Source: Protofrankia sp963555925 (lineage in GTDB: Bacteria > Actinomycetota > Actinomycetes > Frankiales > Frankiaceae). Taken from it: a stretch of 64,000 bases of DNA. The notes under the pieces are model-generated. The model saw nothing but the letters and a program-made list of their open reading frames with translations, did no database searches and had not been told where the DNA came from. The stretch lies in NCBI GenBank assembly GCA_963555925.1, contig CAUVXJ010000034.1:62001-126000 (forward strand). Reading direction: 5' to 3'. The translations under genes and the position numbers were made by a program. Shown piece after piece: positions 46,156-56,936 of this stretch (position 1 is the first letter of the stretch; the number at the start of each line of letters is the position of its first letter).

Positions 46156-46613
46156 AAATGGACTCCATGTACCAGGAGATCATCCTGGACCACTACCGCA
46201 ACCCGCACCACCGTGGGCTGCGCGAGCCGTTCGACACCGAGGTTCACCACGTCAACCCGACCTGCGGGGACGAGGTGACCCTGCGGGTCAAGGTGTCCGA
46301 CGGTAAGGTCGCGGACGTCTCCTACGAGAGTGAAGGCTGCTCGATCAGCCAGGCCTCGGCGAGCGTCATGACCGATCTCGTGATCGGCAGGTCCGTGGCC
46401 GAGGCGCTGGAGCTGGGCCAGGAGTTCCTGGCACTGATGCAGTCGCGCGGCACCGTCGAGCCGGACGAAGATGTGCTGGAGGACGCGGTCGCCTTCGCGG
46501 GCGTGTCAAAATACCCGGCCAGGGTCAAGTGTGCCCTGCTGTCGTGGATGGCCTGGAAGGACGCGACCGCGCAGGCGGTGGGCGGCATCCCGGAACAGGA
46601 GGTGGACCGGTGA
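46152..46613 (+). CDS. sufU: Sulfur-transfer protein SufU
   Basis: Zinc-dependent sulfur acceptor that activates SufS. 153 residues; GTG 46152 overlaps the sufS stop. MYQEIILDHYRNPHHRGL is the standard N-terminus. The zinc ligands are in NPTCGDEV (Cys and Asp), EGCSISQAS and VKCALLSW. The 19-residue insert that separates SufU from IscU lies near EDVLEDAVAFAGV. Confidence 0.96.
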   Translation: MKMDSMYQEIILDHYRNPHHRGLREPFDTEVHHVNPTCGDEVTLRVKVSDGKVADVSYESEGCSISQASASVMTDLVIGRSVAEALELGQEFLALMQSRGTVEPDEDVLEDAVAFAGVSKYPARVKCALLSWMAWKDATAQAVGGIPEQEVDR

Positions 46614-47062
46614 GCGAGACCACCGTGACCGAACAGGACCCGACCGTGGCTGAGGTCGACACGGCTGAGGTCGACACGGCCGGGGTTGAAACGGTTGGAG
46701 CCGAAACGGCTGGAGCCGAAACGGCTGGGACGGTGGTGGACAAGGCCGCCGTCGACGACGTCGAGGAGGCCATGCGTGACGTCGTCGACCCCGAGCTCGG
46801 CATCAACGTCGTCGACTTGGGCCTCGTCTACGGCATCAACGTCCATGACGACAACACGGTCACCCTGGACATGACGCTGACGTCGGCGGCCTGCCCGCTG
46901 ACCGACGTGATCGAGGACCAGACCCGTTCGGCCCTGACCGACGGGCCGGACGGGCTGGTCAACGACGTGACCATCAACTGGGTCTGGATGCCCCCGTGGG
47001 GTCCCGACAAGATCACCGATGACGGTCGCGAACAGCTGCGGGCCCTCGGCTTCAACGTCTGA
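46610..47062 (+). CDS. sufT: DUF59/MIP18-type Fe-S assembly factor
   Basis: About 150 residues from GTG 46610 with AGGAGG seven bases upstream, overlapping the sufU stop. The DUF59 domain (residues ~48-150) has VEEAMRDVVDPELGINVVDLGLVYGI and LTSAACPLTDVIEDQ, whose cysteine is the conserved one of SufT/PaaD-like maturation factors. The first ~45 residues are an acidic repeat (AEVDTAEVDTAGVETVGAE) from 15-bp tandem repeats. It is last in the suf operon. Confidence 0.93.
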   Translation: MSETTVTEQDPTVAEVDTAEVDTAGVETVGAETAGAETAGTVVDKAAVDDVEEAMRDVVDPELGINVVDLGLVYGINVHDDNTVTLDMTLTSAACPLTDVIEDQTRSALTDGPDGLVNDVTINWVWMPPWGPDKITDDGREQLRALGFNV

Positions 47063-47106
47063 CCCGCCGTTCCGCCGTTCCGCCATCCTCGCACACGTTC
47101 CCGGTT

Positions 47107-47185
47107 CATGATCGGCGCGAGTTTGTTGTTGTGTACGCTTTTCGGCCCGATTCGCGTACCTAGCGACAAACTCGCGCCGATCATG
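47107..47185. terminator. Large perfect hairpin after the suf operon
   Basis: CATGATCGGCGCGAGTTTGT at 47107-47126 is the exact reverse complement of the sequence at 47166-47185 (20 bp). Within the 39-nt loop, GTACGC (47133-47138) pairs with GCGTAC (47154-47159), giving a bipartite hairpin. It begins 45 bases after sufT, so it is probably the operon terminator; it could also be a dispersed palindromic repeat. Confidence 0.8.
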
Positions 47186-47766
47186 GGTGCCGGCCTGCTC
47201 CTGTCAGGCCAGTAAGAGCGACCGGCAATAGGGGCGTGGATGACGGGGCGGTGGGTCGAGCGATGACGGGCGGCAAGTGTGAGGCATGGAAGGGTAGGAG
47301 GCTTGGTCCACCCCTAGCAGGATTGAAATGGATGCTGGCGGGCGACCGCTGCGACTCGATAGGATGATCATCCCTGGAGGGATTGCAACTCGAGTCGATC
47401 GACTCTTCTATCTGTTATTGAGACGGTTCTCATCGGATGCCGGGTTGATGGCGATGAGTAGGGGGTCGATTCGCGTCTGTGGACTGCGAGGGTCGGCGTT
47501 CGTGCCGATGTCGAATATTGGTGATATGTCCAGATTCTATGGCGGTCGGGTACGTTTGATCTTCATCTGAAGCGACCCCATGCGCTCCGCAGGGGGAGCG
47601 CCACCCTCCATTGATCGTCGCCACCGTCCGCGGCGATGACCGCTGCGAGCCCATCGAGCCGTTCCCCGTCACCTTCCGCCCCGCCGACCTGTTGGCCTGA
47701 GTCCCGCTTGAGGCCGCGACACAGGCCGATGGACAGCCTGCCCCAATTCTGGTCATACTTTTGACT
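47186..47766. other. Non-coding region containing the degenerate mini-CRISPR
   Basis: No supported gene. An 80-codon frame at 47328-47570 is only a translation across the repeat relic (it contains IIPGGIATR, the same peptide that the array yields). The region holds the degenerate repeats at 47300-47389 and, at its end, the upstream region of the antitoxin gene. The stretch 47390-47570 is AT-richer and otherwise featureless. Confidence 0.6.
47300..47389 (+). ncRNA. Degenerate two-repeat mini-CRISPR, candidate CreR/CreA-type guide RNA
   Basis: Two decayed copies of the array repeat flank a 30-nt pseudo-spacer. The first (47300-47329) matches the consensus at 19 of 30 positions, including GGATTGAAA at its 3' end. 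The second (47360-47389) matches at 24 of 30, with the hairpin core GATCATCCCTGGAGGGATTG intact and one change in the handle (ATTGCAAC). The pseudo-spacer (47330-47359) begins GGATGCTGGCGGGCGA and matches 48595-48624 with mismatches at positions 6, 12, 17, 18, 22 and 23 within its first 24 bases. This is the architecture of Cas-regulating CRISPR-like RNAs of the CreR/CreA kind. Transcription has not been shown. Confidence 0.72.
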
Positions 47767-48054
47767 ATGACCACCGTCCTGCCCTTGGCTGAAGTCAAGT
47801 CTCATCTGTCGGAACTCGTCGGGCGGGTTCACGATCAACATGAACGCGTCACCGTCACGGTCCACGGCCACCCGTCGGCCGTCCTACTTGCCGTCGAGGA
47901 TCTGGAGTCGCTGGAGGAAACACTGGCGATTCTGTCCGACCCGGCGACGGTCCGTCGGCTTGCCGAGTCCGAGGCCGAGCTCGCGCGCGGAGAGATCGTC
48001 ACCGAGGACGAACTTGCTGCCGCGATGGCCGACCGTTACCGTTCGTCGCGGTGA
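47767..48054 (+). CDS. Phd/YefM-family antitoxin
   Basis: About 95 residues from ATG 47767; no strong ribosome-binding site is visible, so a leaderless start is possible. TTVLPLAEVKSHLSELVGRVHDQHERVTVTVHGHPSAVLLAVEDLESLEETL is the Phd/YefM DNA-binding fold, and the acidic C-terminus would wrap the toxin. Antitoxins of this type also repress their own operon. It overlaps the toxin gene by four bases and sits between the mini-CRISPR and the cas operon. Confidence 0.9.
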   Translation: MTTVLPLAEVKSHLSELVGRVHDQHERVTVTVHGHPSAVLLAVEDLESLEETLAILSDPATVRRLAESEAELARGEIVTEDELAAAMADRYRSSR

Positions 48055-48344
48055 CCCTACCGTCCGATCCGTCCGCCCGATACCGCCTGGTCACTACCTC
48101 GACCGTGCGTCGCGCACTGGCTGAGCGCCTTCCGGAGGCTGTTGCGTTCGCTGTGCATGCATTCATCACCGGTCCGCTCCTCGTGCATCCGTACCGGGTG
48201 GGCAAGCGACTGACACCGCCATTACAAGACCGCATGAGCGCACGCCGTGGAACCTACCGGATCATCTATCGAGTGGATGATGACGACATGACCGTCACCG
48301 TCATTGATGTCGACCATCGCGGCGATGTCTACCGGGTCCACTGA
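48051..48344 (+). CDS. RelE/ParE-family toxin
   Basis: 97 residues from GTG 48051, overlapping the antitoxin stop (GTGA). The C-terminal RVGKRLTPPLQDRMSARRGTYRIIYRVDDDDMTVTVIDVDHRGDVYR is a typical RelE-type core with the basic and aromatic residues used for ribosome-dependent mRNA cleavage. The N-terminus RRALAERLPEAVAFAVHAFITGPLLVHP is the usual helical half. It forms a toxin-antitoxin pair with the preceding gene. Confidence 0.9.
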   Translation: MTLPSDPSARYRLVTTSTVRRALAERLPEAVAFAVHAFITGPLLVHPYRVGKRLTPPLQDRMSARRGTYRIIYRVDDDDMTVTVIDVDHRGDVYRVH

Positions 48345-48424
48345 CGCGGTAGACATCCATCCGCGGAAACGACGGAACCGCGACGAGGACGGGCCGCAGC
48401 GAAGCGTCGAGCACAGAGCCGTTC

Positions 48425-48480
48425 GGTTATTTGGCTATTTGGCTATTTGGCTATTTGGCTATTTGGCTATTTGGCTATAC
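48425..48480. repeat. GGCTATTT octanucleotide tandem repeat with -10-like end
   Basis: One variant unit (GGTTATTT) followed by five perfect GGCTATTT units and a terminal GGCTATAC. The last unit plus the next base gives TATACT (48476-48481), a good -10 hexamer, and the repeat units offer TTTGGC/TTGGCT as -35-like sequence about 15-16 bases upstream. Unit number is likely to vary by slippage. Confidence 0.93.
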
Positions 48481-48594
48481 TAATTCGATCATTTTACGTG
48501 TGCCCGGGGCACCGTGCGAGACGGTAAGTCAGCCTGCCAGGTGAACGGGGTGCCCTGTCGGACGTCACGTTCCCCTTCCGGCCGACACCTGTCG

Positions 48595-48624
48595 GGATGA
48601 TGGCGTGCGATAGCTCTGTTATAG
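48595..48624 (+). promoter_or_regulatory. Predicted target site of the mini-CRISPR guide
   Basis: The + strand here (GGATGATGGCGTGCGA...) matches the pseudo-spacer of the degenerate mini-CRISPR at positions 1-5, 7-11, 13-16, 19-21 and 24. Mismatches include 6, 12 and 18, the bases flipped out of the duplex in type I Cascade. The 5'-flanking trinucleotide is TCG (48592-48594), not matching the repeat handle, as needed for recognition as non-self. The site ends in a TATAGA -10-like box (48620-48625), so bound Cascade would cover a promoter. Confidence 0.65.
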
Positions 48625-48632
48625 AGATTCTT

Positions 48633-48830
48633 ATGTCAAAGACGCTGCGGCCAGATCGCATCTCCTATCCGCAACCTGCCGCGCCGCGAGGGACACCTAT
48701 GGCGACCAGTGAGGGGATCGCTTGCGGAGCCGATCGACTACTGAAACGGCTTTCTGTCAGGTTAAACGATCTTGATGGCTGTCAGCAGAGCATCGGGAGG
48801 CTGTCGTCCCGGTCGTCCGTCAGTACCTGA
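48633..48830 (+). other. Short open frame directly downstream of the predicted guide target
   Basis: A 65-codon frame (MSKTLRPDRISYPQPAAPRG...) whose ATG lies eight bases after the TATAGA box. No known domain and no strong ribosome-binding site. It may be chance, a leader peptide for cas6, or the body of a CreT-like toxin RNA controlled by the guide. Listed because of its position only. Confidence 0.25.
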
Positions 48831-48935
48831 TGGATGAGGGCGGTGTTGTGGGCGGCGCTGTGGGCGGCTTGGCGGGTACGGGCGCGCGCTGCCGACAACG
48901 GACAAGACCAGGGCACGGAGGATCGGGGGAGTCGG

Positions 48936-49625
48936 ATGAGATTTCGGGTGGATGTCGCCGCGGACGTGGACAGCATTCCGTGGCCGCAGGTGTTCAGCCC
49001 TGCGCGCGGGGTGGCCTACGACCTGATCCGCGCTCAGGATGAGGCGTTGGCGGTCGAGCTGCACGACCACGGCTATGCGGGCAGTTCGCTGCGTCCACTG
49101 GGTCTTTCGTCGCCGTGTTTCCGTGGCGCGGGCCGGCGCACCGGCGTGTACGGCGCATCCGGCGACGGTTCGGTCTGGTTCGGCTCGCCGGTGCCTCGGG
49201 TGGCCGCGGCGCTGCTGGCAGGTATCGCGGGACGTCCGGAAATCCGCTGGGGCACAGTCGCGTTGCGGGTGCGGGGTGTACAGCTGGAACCGACGCCCGA
49301 TCACAGTTCGGGGGAAGCCGTCTTTTCGACGGTGACACCGTTGCTGGTGAAGGTCGAGGACCGGTTCATCCACCCCGACCATCCGCGGTATGTGGAGCAG
49401 CTGTGCCACAACCTGCGGCACAAGGCGGACGTGCTGGGTCTGCCCAACGACGTCGAGGTCGAGGTCGTGTCGAGCGGACCACCACGCAAGTTCCTGGTGC
49501 AACGTGCACCTCGACACGGAAGTACCGTCCAGCTGCGAGTGCAGGCATCGGGTTCGTTGCTTGACGCCCTTTATGAATGGGGTCTGGGGCTCAACACGAA
49601 CCAGGGATTCGGCTGGATCCGATGA
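48936..49625 (+). CDS. cas6: CRISPR endoribonuclease Cas6
   Basis: Processes the CRISPR transcript by cutting within the repeat to leave the 8-nt ATTGAAAC handle. 229 residues from ATG 48936 with GGGGGAG just upstream; the frame is open to 48834 but unconserved. Segments such as RGVAYDLIRAQD, TPLLVKVEDRFIHPDHPRY and the C-terminal glycine-rich loop ALYEWGLGLNTNQGFGWIR (GxGxxxxxGxG) identify Cas6. First gene of the cas operon; its stop overlaps the cas8 ATG. Confidence 0.94.
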   Translation: MRFRVDVAADVDSIPWPQVFSPARGVAYDLIRAQDEALAVELHDHGYAGSSLRPLGLSSPCFRGAGRRTGVYGASGDGSVWFGSPVPRVAAALLAGIAGRPEIRWGTVALRVRGVQLEPTPDHSSGEAVFSTVTPLLVKVEDRFIHPDHPRYVEQLCHNLRHKADVLGLPNDVEVEVVSSGPPRKFLVQRAPRHGSTVQLRVQASGSLLDALYEWGLGLNTNQGFGWIR

Positions 49626-51088
49626 GCGGACCACCGTATTATTCCGGCGAGCAGTTACGGACGGACATGCTGGCCTGTACGCATCATCCGATCCAGCGGA
49701 GCGGCGCGTGGGCGGTGACGACCCTTGCGGGCCGCGACCGTCCCGATGAGGTGACGGCGGCGGATCTCGACGCTGTCGCGGCCCGGATCGTACGGGATGT
49801 AGTGCGGGCATCCATGGCGGCCAAGGACCATCCGGCCTATGACTGGTGGAAAGTCCTGTACGCGCTGTTCCCGAACGCGAAACCGACCCACGCGGGCCGG
49901 CCCCGGGACGCGGCCGTCCTGACCGGTGAGGTGGAACGGTTCTTCGCCGTGGATCGAGCGGTGGACATGCTGCGACCGTGTGTGTTCTGCGGTGCGATGG
50001 CCGGGACGCTGTGGGCGAAGTCGATGTTGCCGATGTTCGATACCACCAAGTTCCGCAACACGCTGCCGCCGGGCGTAGCCGGCTGGCCGGTGTGCCGGGC
50101 GTGCCGGATCGCGGTGTGGGCGATGCCGTACGGCGCCGCGGTGACGGCAGGGTCCGCGACCGTGCTGACCTGCGACAACGACCTGATCGAGCGGGACTTT
50201 GTGACGACGAACTGCGAGCGCGCCGCCCGGATCCAGCAGGCCGGATTCAGCTCCCTGTCGTCGAACGCCGCACCGGAAACGGTGACGTTGTGGGCGTTGC
50301 GAACCTATGCGAGGCGGCCCGAGACGCAACCGCGACCGGTTGCCACCACCTTGTGGATGTTCAAGAACGACAATCAGGAGCCGTGGTTGCGTGTCACGGC
50401 TACCCGCCTTGCGGTTGTGCGATTCCTGCGTGCGCTGCCGACGGAACCCCCCGCCTACCGTGGCTGGCGCCGGCTCGAACGTGCGATGACCCGGCGGGCT
50501 GCGGACGGAACGGTCGTCCGCAGCGGTCACGACGCCATTGCCCGCACGTTGTTCGATCCGGTCAACGCTCACCGGGACCGGCTGTTGGTCGAACTGTTCA
50601 ACCGCCGTGAATCGGTCGAGAAGACGTCGGGATCAACCCTGCGCGCTTGGCAGGCTTTATCCGCGTTGTACTTGAGGGAGATGTGTGGAATGGATACGGG
50701 TGACCTGAAACCTGTCACCGGGCTGCTGGTCGACTGGATCACGGCCGAGAAGAATCCGCGTGGGCGGTTCAACGAGTATCGGAGAGCGGCCGGGCGGACG
50801 TTCGCGTTGCAACGCCTGCTGATGGAGGCGAGCGCCCGGCTGCTGCTCGACGGGCGTCGTCCGTCAGACATCACCGGGGTGACCGGGCCGTTGCTGGCAT
50901 CGACGTCACAGGGGTGGCGGCTGCGCGGGCAGCTGTTTTTCGAGGTTGTCGCCGAGCTGGTCGCACGTGACGCCGCTATCGGAACAAAGGACGAATCCGA
51001 GGAGCCCGACGAGCGGGACGGGCCGCTGGTGGGGTTCGGCCGGGATACCGACGAAGACGATGACGACAGTGACGGGGGGTACGCCTGA
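49622..51088 (+). CDS. cas8: Cas8 large subunit (Cst1-like, CxxC...CxxC)
   Basis: 488 residues from ATG 49622, overlapping cas6 (ATGA). A zinc-finger-like pair, PCVFCGAM (C120, C123) and VCRACRIAVW (C158, C161), is the hallmark of the Cst1/CXXC-CXXC group of type I-B large subunits, which recognise the PAM and recruit Cas3. The rest is poorly conserved, as usual. The C-terminal ~35 residues are very acidic (DTDEDDDDSDGG), perhaps a flexible tail. The cas7 start shares a base with the stop (TGATG). Confidence 0.88.
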   Translation: MSGPPYYSGEQLRTDMLACTHHPIQRSGAWAVTTLAGRDRPDEVTAADLDAVAARIVRDVVRASMAAKDHPAYDWWKVLYALFPNAKPTHAGRPRDAAVLTGEVERFFAVDRAVDMLRPCVFCGAMAGTLWAKSMLPMFDTTKFRNTLPPGVAGWPVCRACRIAVWAMPYGAAVTAGSATVLTCDNDLIERDFVTTNCERAARIQQAGFSSLSSNAAPETVTLWALRTYARRPETQPRPVATTLWMFKNDNQEPWLRVTATRLAVVRFLRALPTEPPAYRGWRRLERAMTRRAADGTVVRSGHDAIARTLFDPVNAHRDRLLVELFNRRESVEKTSGSTLRAWQALSALYLREMCGMDTGDLKPVTGLLVDWITAEKNPRGRFNEYRRAAGRTFALQRLLMEASARLLLDGRRPSDITGVTGPLLASTSQGWRLRGQLFFEVVAELVARDAAIGTKDESEEPDERDGPLVGFGRDTDEDDDDSDGGYA

Positions 51089-52145
51089 TGGCGTTTCTGG
51101 CAGGCAAGATGGTGCTCGCGGTGGAGGCGGGCGCACCGAACAACGGTGCCGGTGACGGGACGACCGGCAGGGTGAAGAAGACCCGGATCCGCGGCCGGGA
51201 CTACCCGTATGTGTCCGCGCAGGCGTTCCGCCGGTGGCTGCGGGACACGATGGCCGCCGCCGGATCGGTGCCGTCACCGACCGAGCGGGTCGGCAAGGCG
51301 CAGGGTAAGGCACAGAAGGCGACCACGGCCGCGGACCCCATCCAGTACGTCGACGACGACCTGTTCGGTTACATGAAAGCCACGGCGAAATCCGACGACG
51401 CGGCCACGACCGTGCGGGATACCCCGTTCATGGTCGGTACGTTCCTCGCCGTCGAGCCGGTGCGCCCGACCGAGGATTTCGGCGTGATGTCCCGGAACAT
51501 TTCCGATCCTGTCCTGCACGCGCACGAGTTCTACACCGCGGACCTGGCGGCGCCGTTCCTGCTTGATGTCCCTCGGGTGGGCACGTTCACCCTGCAGGCC
51601 GCGGACGGGTCGGGACGGCCGAACTACCTCGACGAGAAGACCGCGCTTGCTGTCGCGTCGGCGGTACAGGCGGGTGCCACCACGCAGACGTTTCGTGATC
51701 ATAGTGCGGTGCGCCTGCCGCTGGCGCCACGGCGGGAACGGGTCGCGGTCCTGTTCGAGGGGCTGGCGGAGCTTGCCGGCGGTGCGAAAAAGGCGTTGCA
51801 CTACGGTGACCGCGTCCCGGCGTTGCTCGTGATGGTGCCGATGGCAGGTGGGGTGAACCCACTCGGTTTCGTGATCGACGGCGCGGCGGACGGCACCGGT
51901 CTTCAGGTCCGCGGTGACGTGCTCCGCGGGGAACTGGCCGCGTGGCAGGGCGAATGGGAGCCGCCGGTGCTCGTCGGCTGGCGGCCGGGTTTCCGGGACG
52001 TCCTGCGCAAGCAGTTCGAGGCTGACCTCGCCGAGGAGATCACCGCCGGCACAGTTGTGATCGGGCATCCGCGGACGGTGCTCCTGGCCTTGGCCGCACG
52101 GGTCCGCTCCGGGCAGCACGACGCCTGGTTCGACGACCCGGCCCG

Positions 52146-52149
<4 letters not shown>
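51088..52149 (+). CDS. cas7: Cas7 backbone subunit (Cst2/DevR family)
   Basis: 353 residues. The N-terminal KKTRIRGRDYPYVSAQAFRRWLRDTM is the typical RNA-binding start of Cst2/DevR Cas7 proteins; EDFGVMSRNISDPVLHAHEFYTADLAAPFLLDVPRVGTF and KKALHYGDRVPALLVMVPMAGGVNPLGFV follow the family. Cas7 polymerises along the crRNA spacer, with a thumb that displaces every sixth base. The start of the next gene overlaps its stop. Confidence 0.93.
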
Positions 52150-55360
<3,211 letters not shown>

Positions 55361-55364
<4 letters not shown>

Positions 55365-55921
55365 GCGACATCAGCCCTGCGAGCGATGCCGCCGAGCCTG
55401 GGAGCGATGTTGGCAAGGCTGTGAGCGATGCCGCCGATGGCGGGCTCGGCGGGGTTCACATCAAGTACCTGCTGCACTGCCCACGTCAGCTCTGGCTCTA
55501 CATGCGCGGCTACCGTCCGGAGGCTTCCAGCGATCTGGTCGCCTTCGGTGAGGTTGTGGACGACACCACCTACACCCGCCGCCGCGACATCGACCTCGGC
55601 GAGGCGAAGATCGACTGGGTCACCACCGGCGCGGTCGTCCACGAGACCAAGTCCTCCCGTGCCCCATCAGCCGACCACGAGGCCCAGGTTCGCCATTACT
55701 GCCTGCTCCTGGAACGGCGCGGGGTCCACGTGCGCGGCGGGACCGTCCACTACCCGCTGATCCGCCGGACGGTCACCGTGAGCTGGGACGACCAGGCCCG
55801 CGCCACCGCGCTGGACGCCGAGCGCCAAGCCCGAGCCGTCATCGCCGCGCCGTCGATACCACCACGGCTGGAGCGCCGCCGGTGCCGCGGCTGTTCCTAC
55901 ATCGACTACTGCTGGGGGTAA
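55361..55921 (+). CDS. cas4: Cas4 exonuclease
   Basis: 186 residues from GTG 55361, overlapping the fusion gene. The RecB-type nuclease motif is VVHETKSSRAPSADHEAQVRHYCLLLE, and the four cluster cysteines are in LLHCPRQLW (one) and RRCRGCSYIDYCWG (three). Cas4 trims and selects PAM-bearing prespacers with Cas1-Cas2. The first ~28 residues are an Asp/Ala/Ser repeat (SDISPASDAAEPGSD), not part of the fold. A GGGGGTAAGG sequence at the end of the gene is a ribosome-binding site for the small frame before cas1. Confidence 0.94.
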
Positions 55922-55924
55922 GGT

Positions 55925-55963
55925 ATGATCAACTATCGTCGGGCATCCTGGCGCCAGGCATGA
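55925..55963 (+). CDS. 13-codon mini-frame coupled to cas1
   Basis: ATG 55925 follows GGGGGTAAGG at a good distance and opens a 12-residue frame (MINYRRASWRQA) whose TGA overlaps the cas1 ATG at 55960 (ATGA). It looks like a translational-coupling leader for cas1, which has only a weak ribosome-binding site of its own. Alternatively it marks a second frame disruption in the 5' end of cas1. Confidence 0.4.
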   Translation: MINYRRASWRQA

Positions 55964-56933
55964 GCGCGGCCGGCCGTACCTACTGGCTGACCGAACCGTG
56001 CCGCATCCGCCGCGAGGACAACAGCCTGCGCATCGAACGGGCCGACGCCAGCCCCATCCACGTCCCGATCACCGACGTCCGTGACCTGGTGACGTTCGAC
56101 CACGTCGACATCAACACCGTGGCGGTGTCGCTGCTGGGCCGGCACGGCGTGATGGTCCACATCCTGGATCATTATGGCAACTATGCGGGCGCCGTGACAC
56201 CGGATGAGGACATGTCGTCGGCTCAGGTGGTCCGCTGCCAGGTTGCCCTCACCGCGGACCCGGAGCGACGCGTCGCCGTCGCCCGCTCACTGGTAGCCAC
56301 GACCGCGGCGAACGTGCGCTGGACACCGAACATCTCGATCGCGCCCTGGACACCCTTACCGCCCAGCTCCCGGACTGTCACAGTGCCGAGCAACTCATGG
56401 GCGCCGAGGGGAACTTCCGCCGGACGGCCTGGGGCGTGTTCGACACGATCCTGCCGGCCTGGCTGCGCCTGGACGGCCGTACCCGCCGCCCGCCGAGCAA
56501 CGCCGGGAACGCCTTCATCAGTTACGTCAACAGCATCGTCTACGCCCGCCTCCTCACCGCCATCCGCTGCACGCCGCTGCACCCGGCGCTCGGGTTTCTG
56601 CACGCCGACACCGACCGCCGCCGCAACACCCTCGCCCTGGACCTGGCCGAACCGTTCAAGCCGCTGTTCGCCGAACGTCTTCTGCGCCGCGCCGCCGCGC
56701 AGAAGACCCTGCGTCCCTCCGACTTCGAAAGCGACGTCGGCAAGGCCTCGCTCAGCCGTGACGGCCGTAAGAAGGTCGCCACGATGATCCGGGAAGAGCT
56801 CGCCACGACCGTCTACCACCGGACGTTGCGCCGCAAGGTCTCCTACGAAGAGCTCATCCACTTCGAGGCCCTCAAGATTGTTCGCCTCTGTCTGGAGGAC
56901 ACGCCCTACAAGCCGTTCCGGCCCTGGTGGTGA
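55960..56933 (+). pseudogene. cas1: cas1 integrase gene with an internal frameshift
   Basis: The 5' part (ATG 55960: SAAGRTYWLTEPCRIRREDNSLRI ... DLVTFDHVDINTVAVSLLGRHGVMVHILDHYGNYAGAV ... RRVAVARSLVATTAANVR) is normal Cas1. Near 56310-56325 the frame switches by -1, and the rest (ALDTEHLDRALDTLTAQLPDCHSAEQLMGAEGNFRRTAWGVFDTIL ... LGFLHADTDRRRNTLALDLAEPFKPL) reads in another frame to 56933. The EGN glutamate, the H of GFLHAD and the D of LDLAEP, the metal ligands, are all in the 3' part. Relative to relatives, about 7-10 residues also seem missing at the switch. Either a true mutation or an assembly error. Confidence 0.85.
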
Positions 56934-56936
56934 CCC

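Larger units (their letters stand above)
48345..48935. promoter_or_regulatory. Region upstream of the cas operon
   Basis: About 590 bases containing an 8-bp tandem repeat (48425-48480) that ends in a TATACT -10-like box, the site matched by the mini-CRISPR pseudo-spacer (48595-48624), a TATAGA box at 48620-48625 and a 65-codon frame (48633-48830) of unknown reality. The cas6 ribosome-binding site is at 48925-48931. The transcription start for cas6 cannot be fixed from sequence. Confidence 0.6.

Noticed and set aside
47328..47570. 80-codon frame across the degenerate repeat
   Set aside because: Its only recognisable part, IIPGGIATR, is a translation of the CRISPR repeat; there is no ribosome-binding site and no domain.
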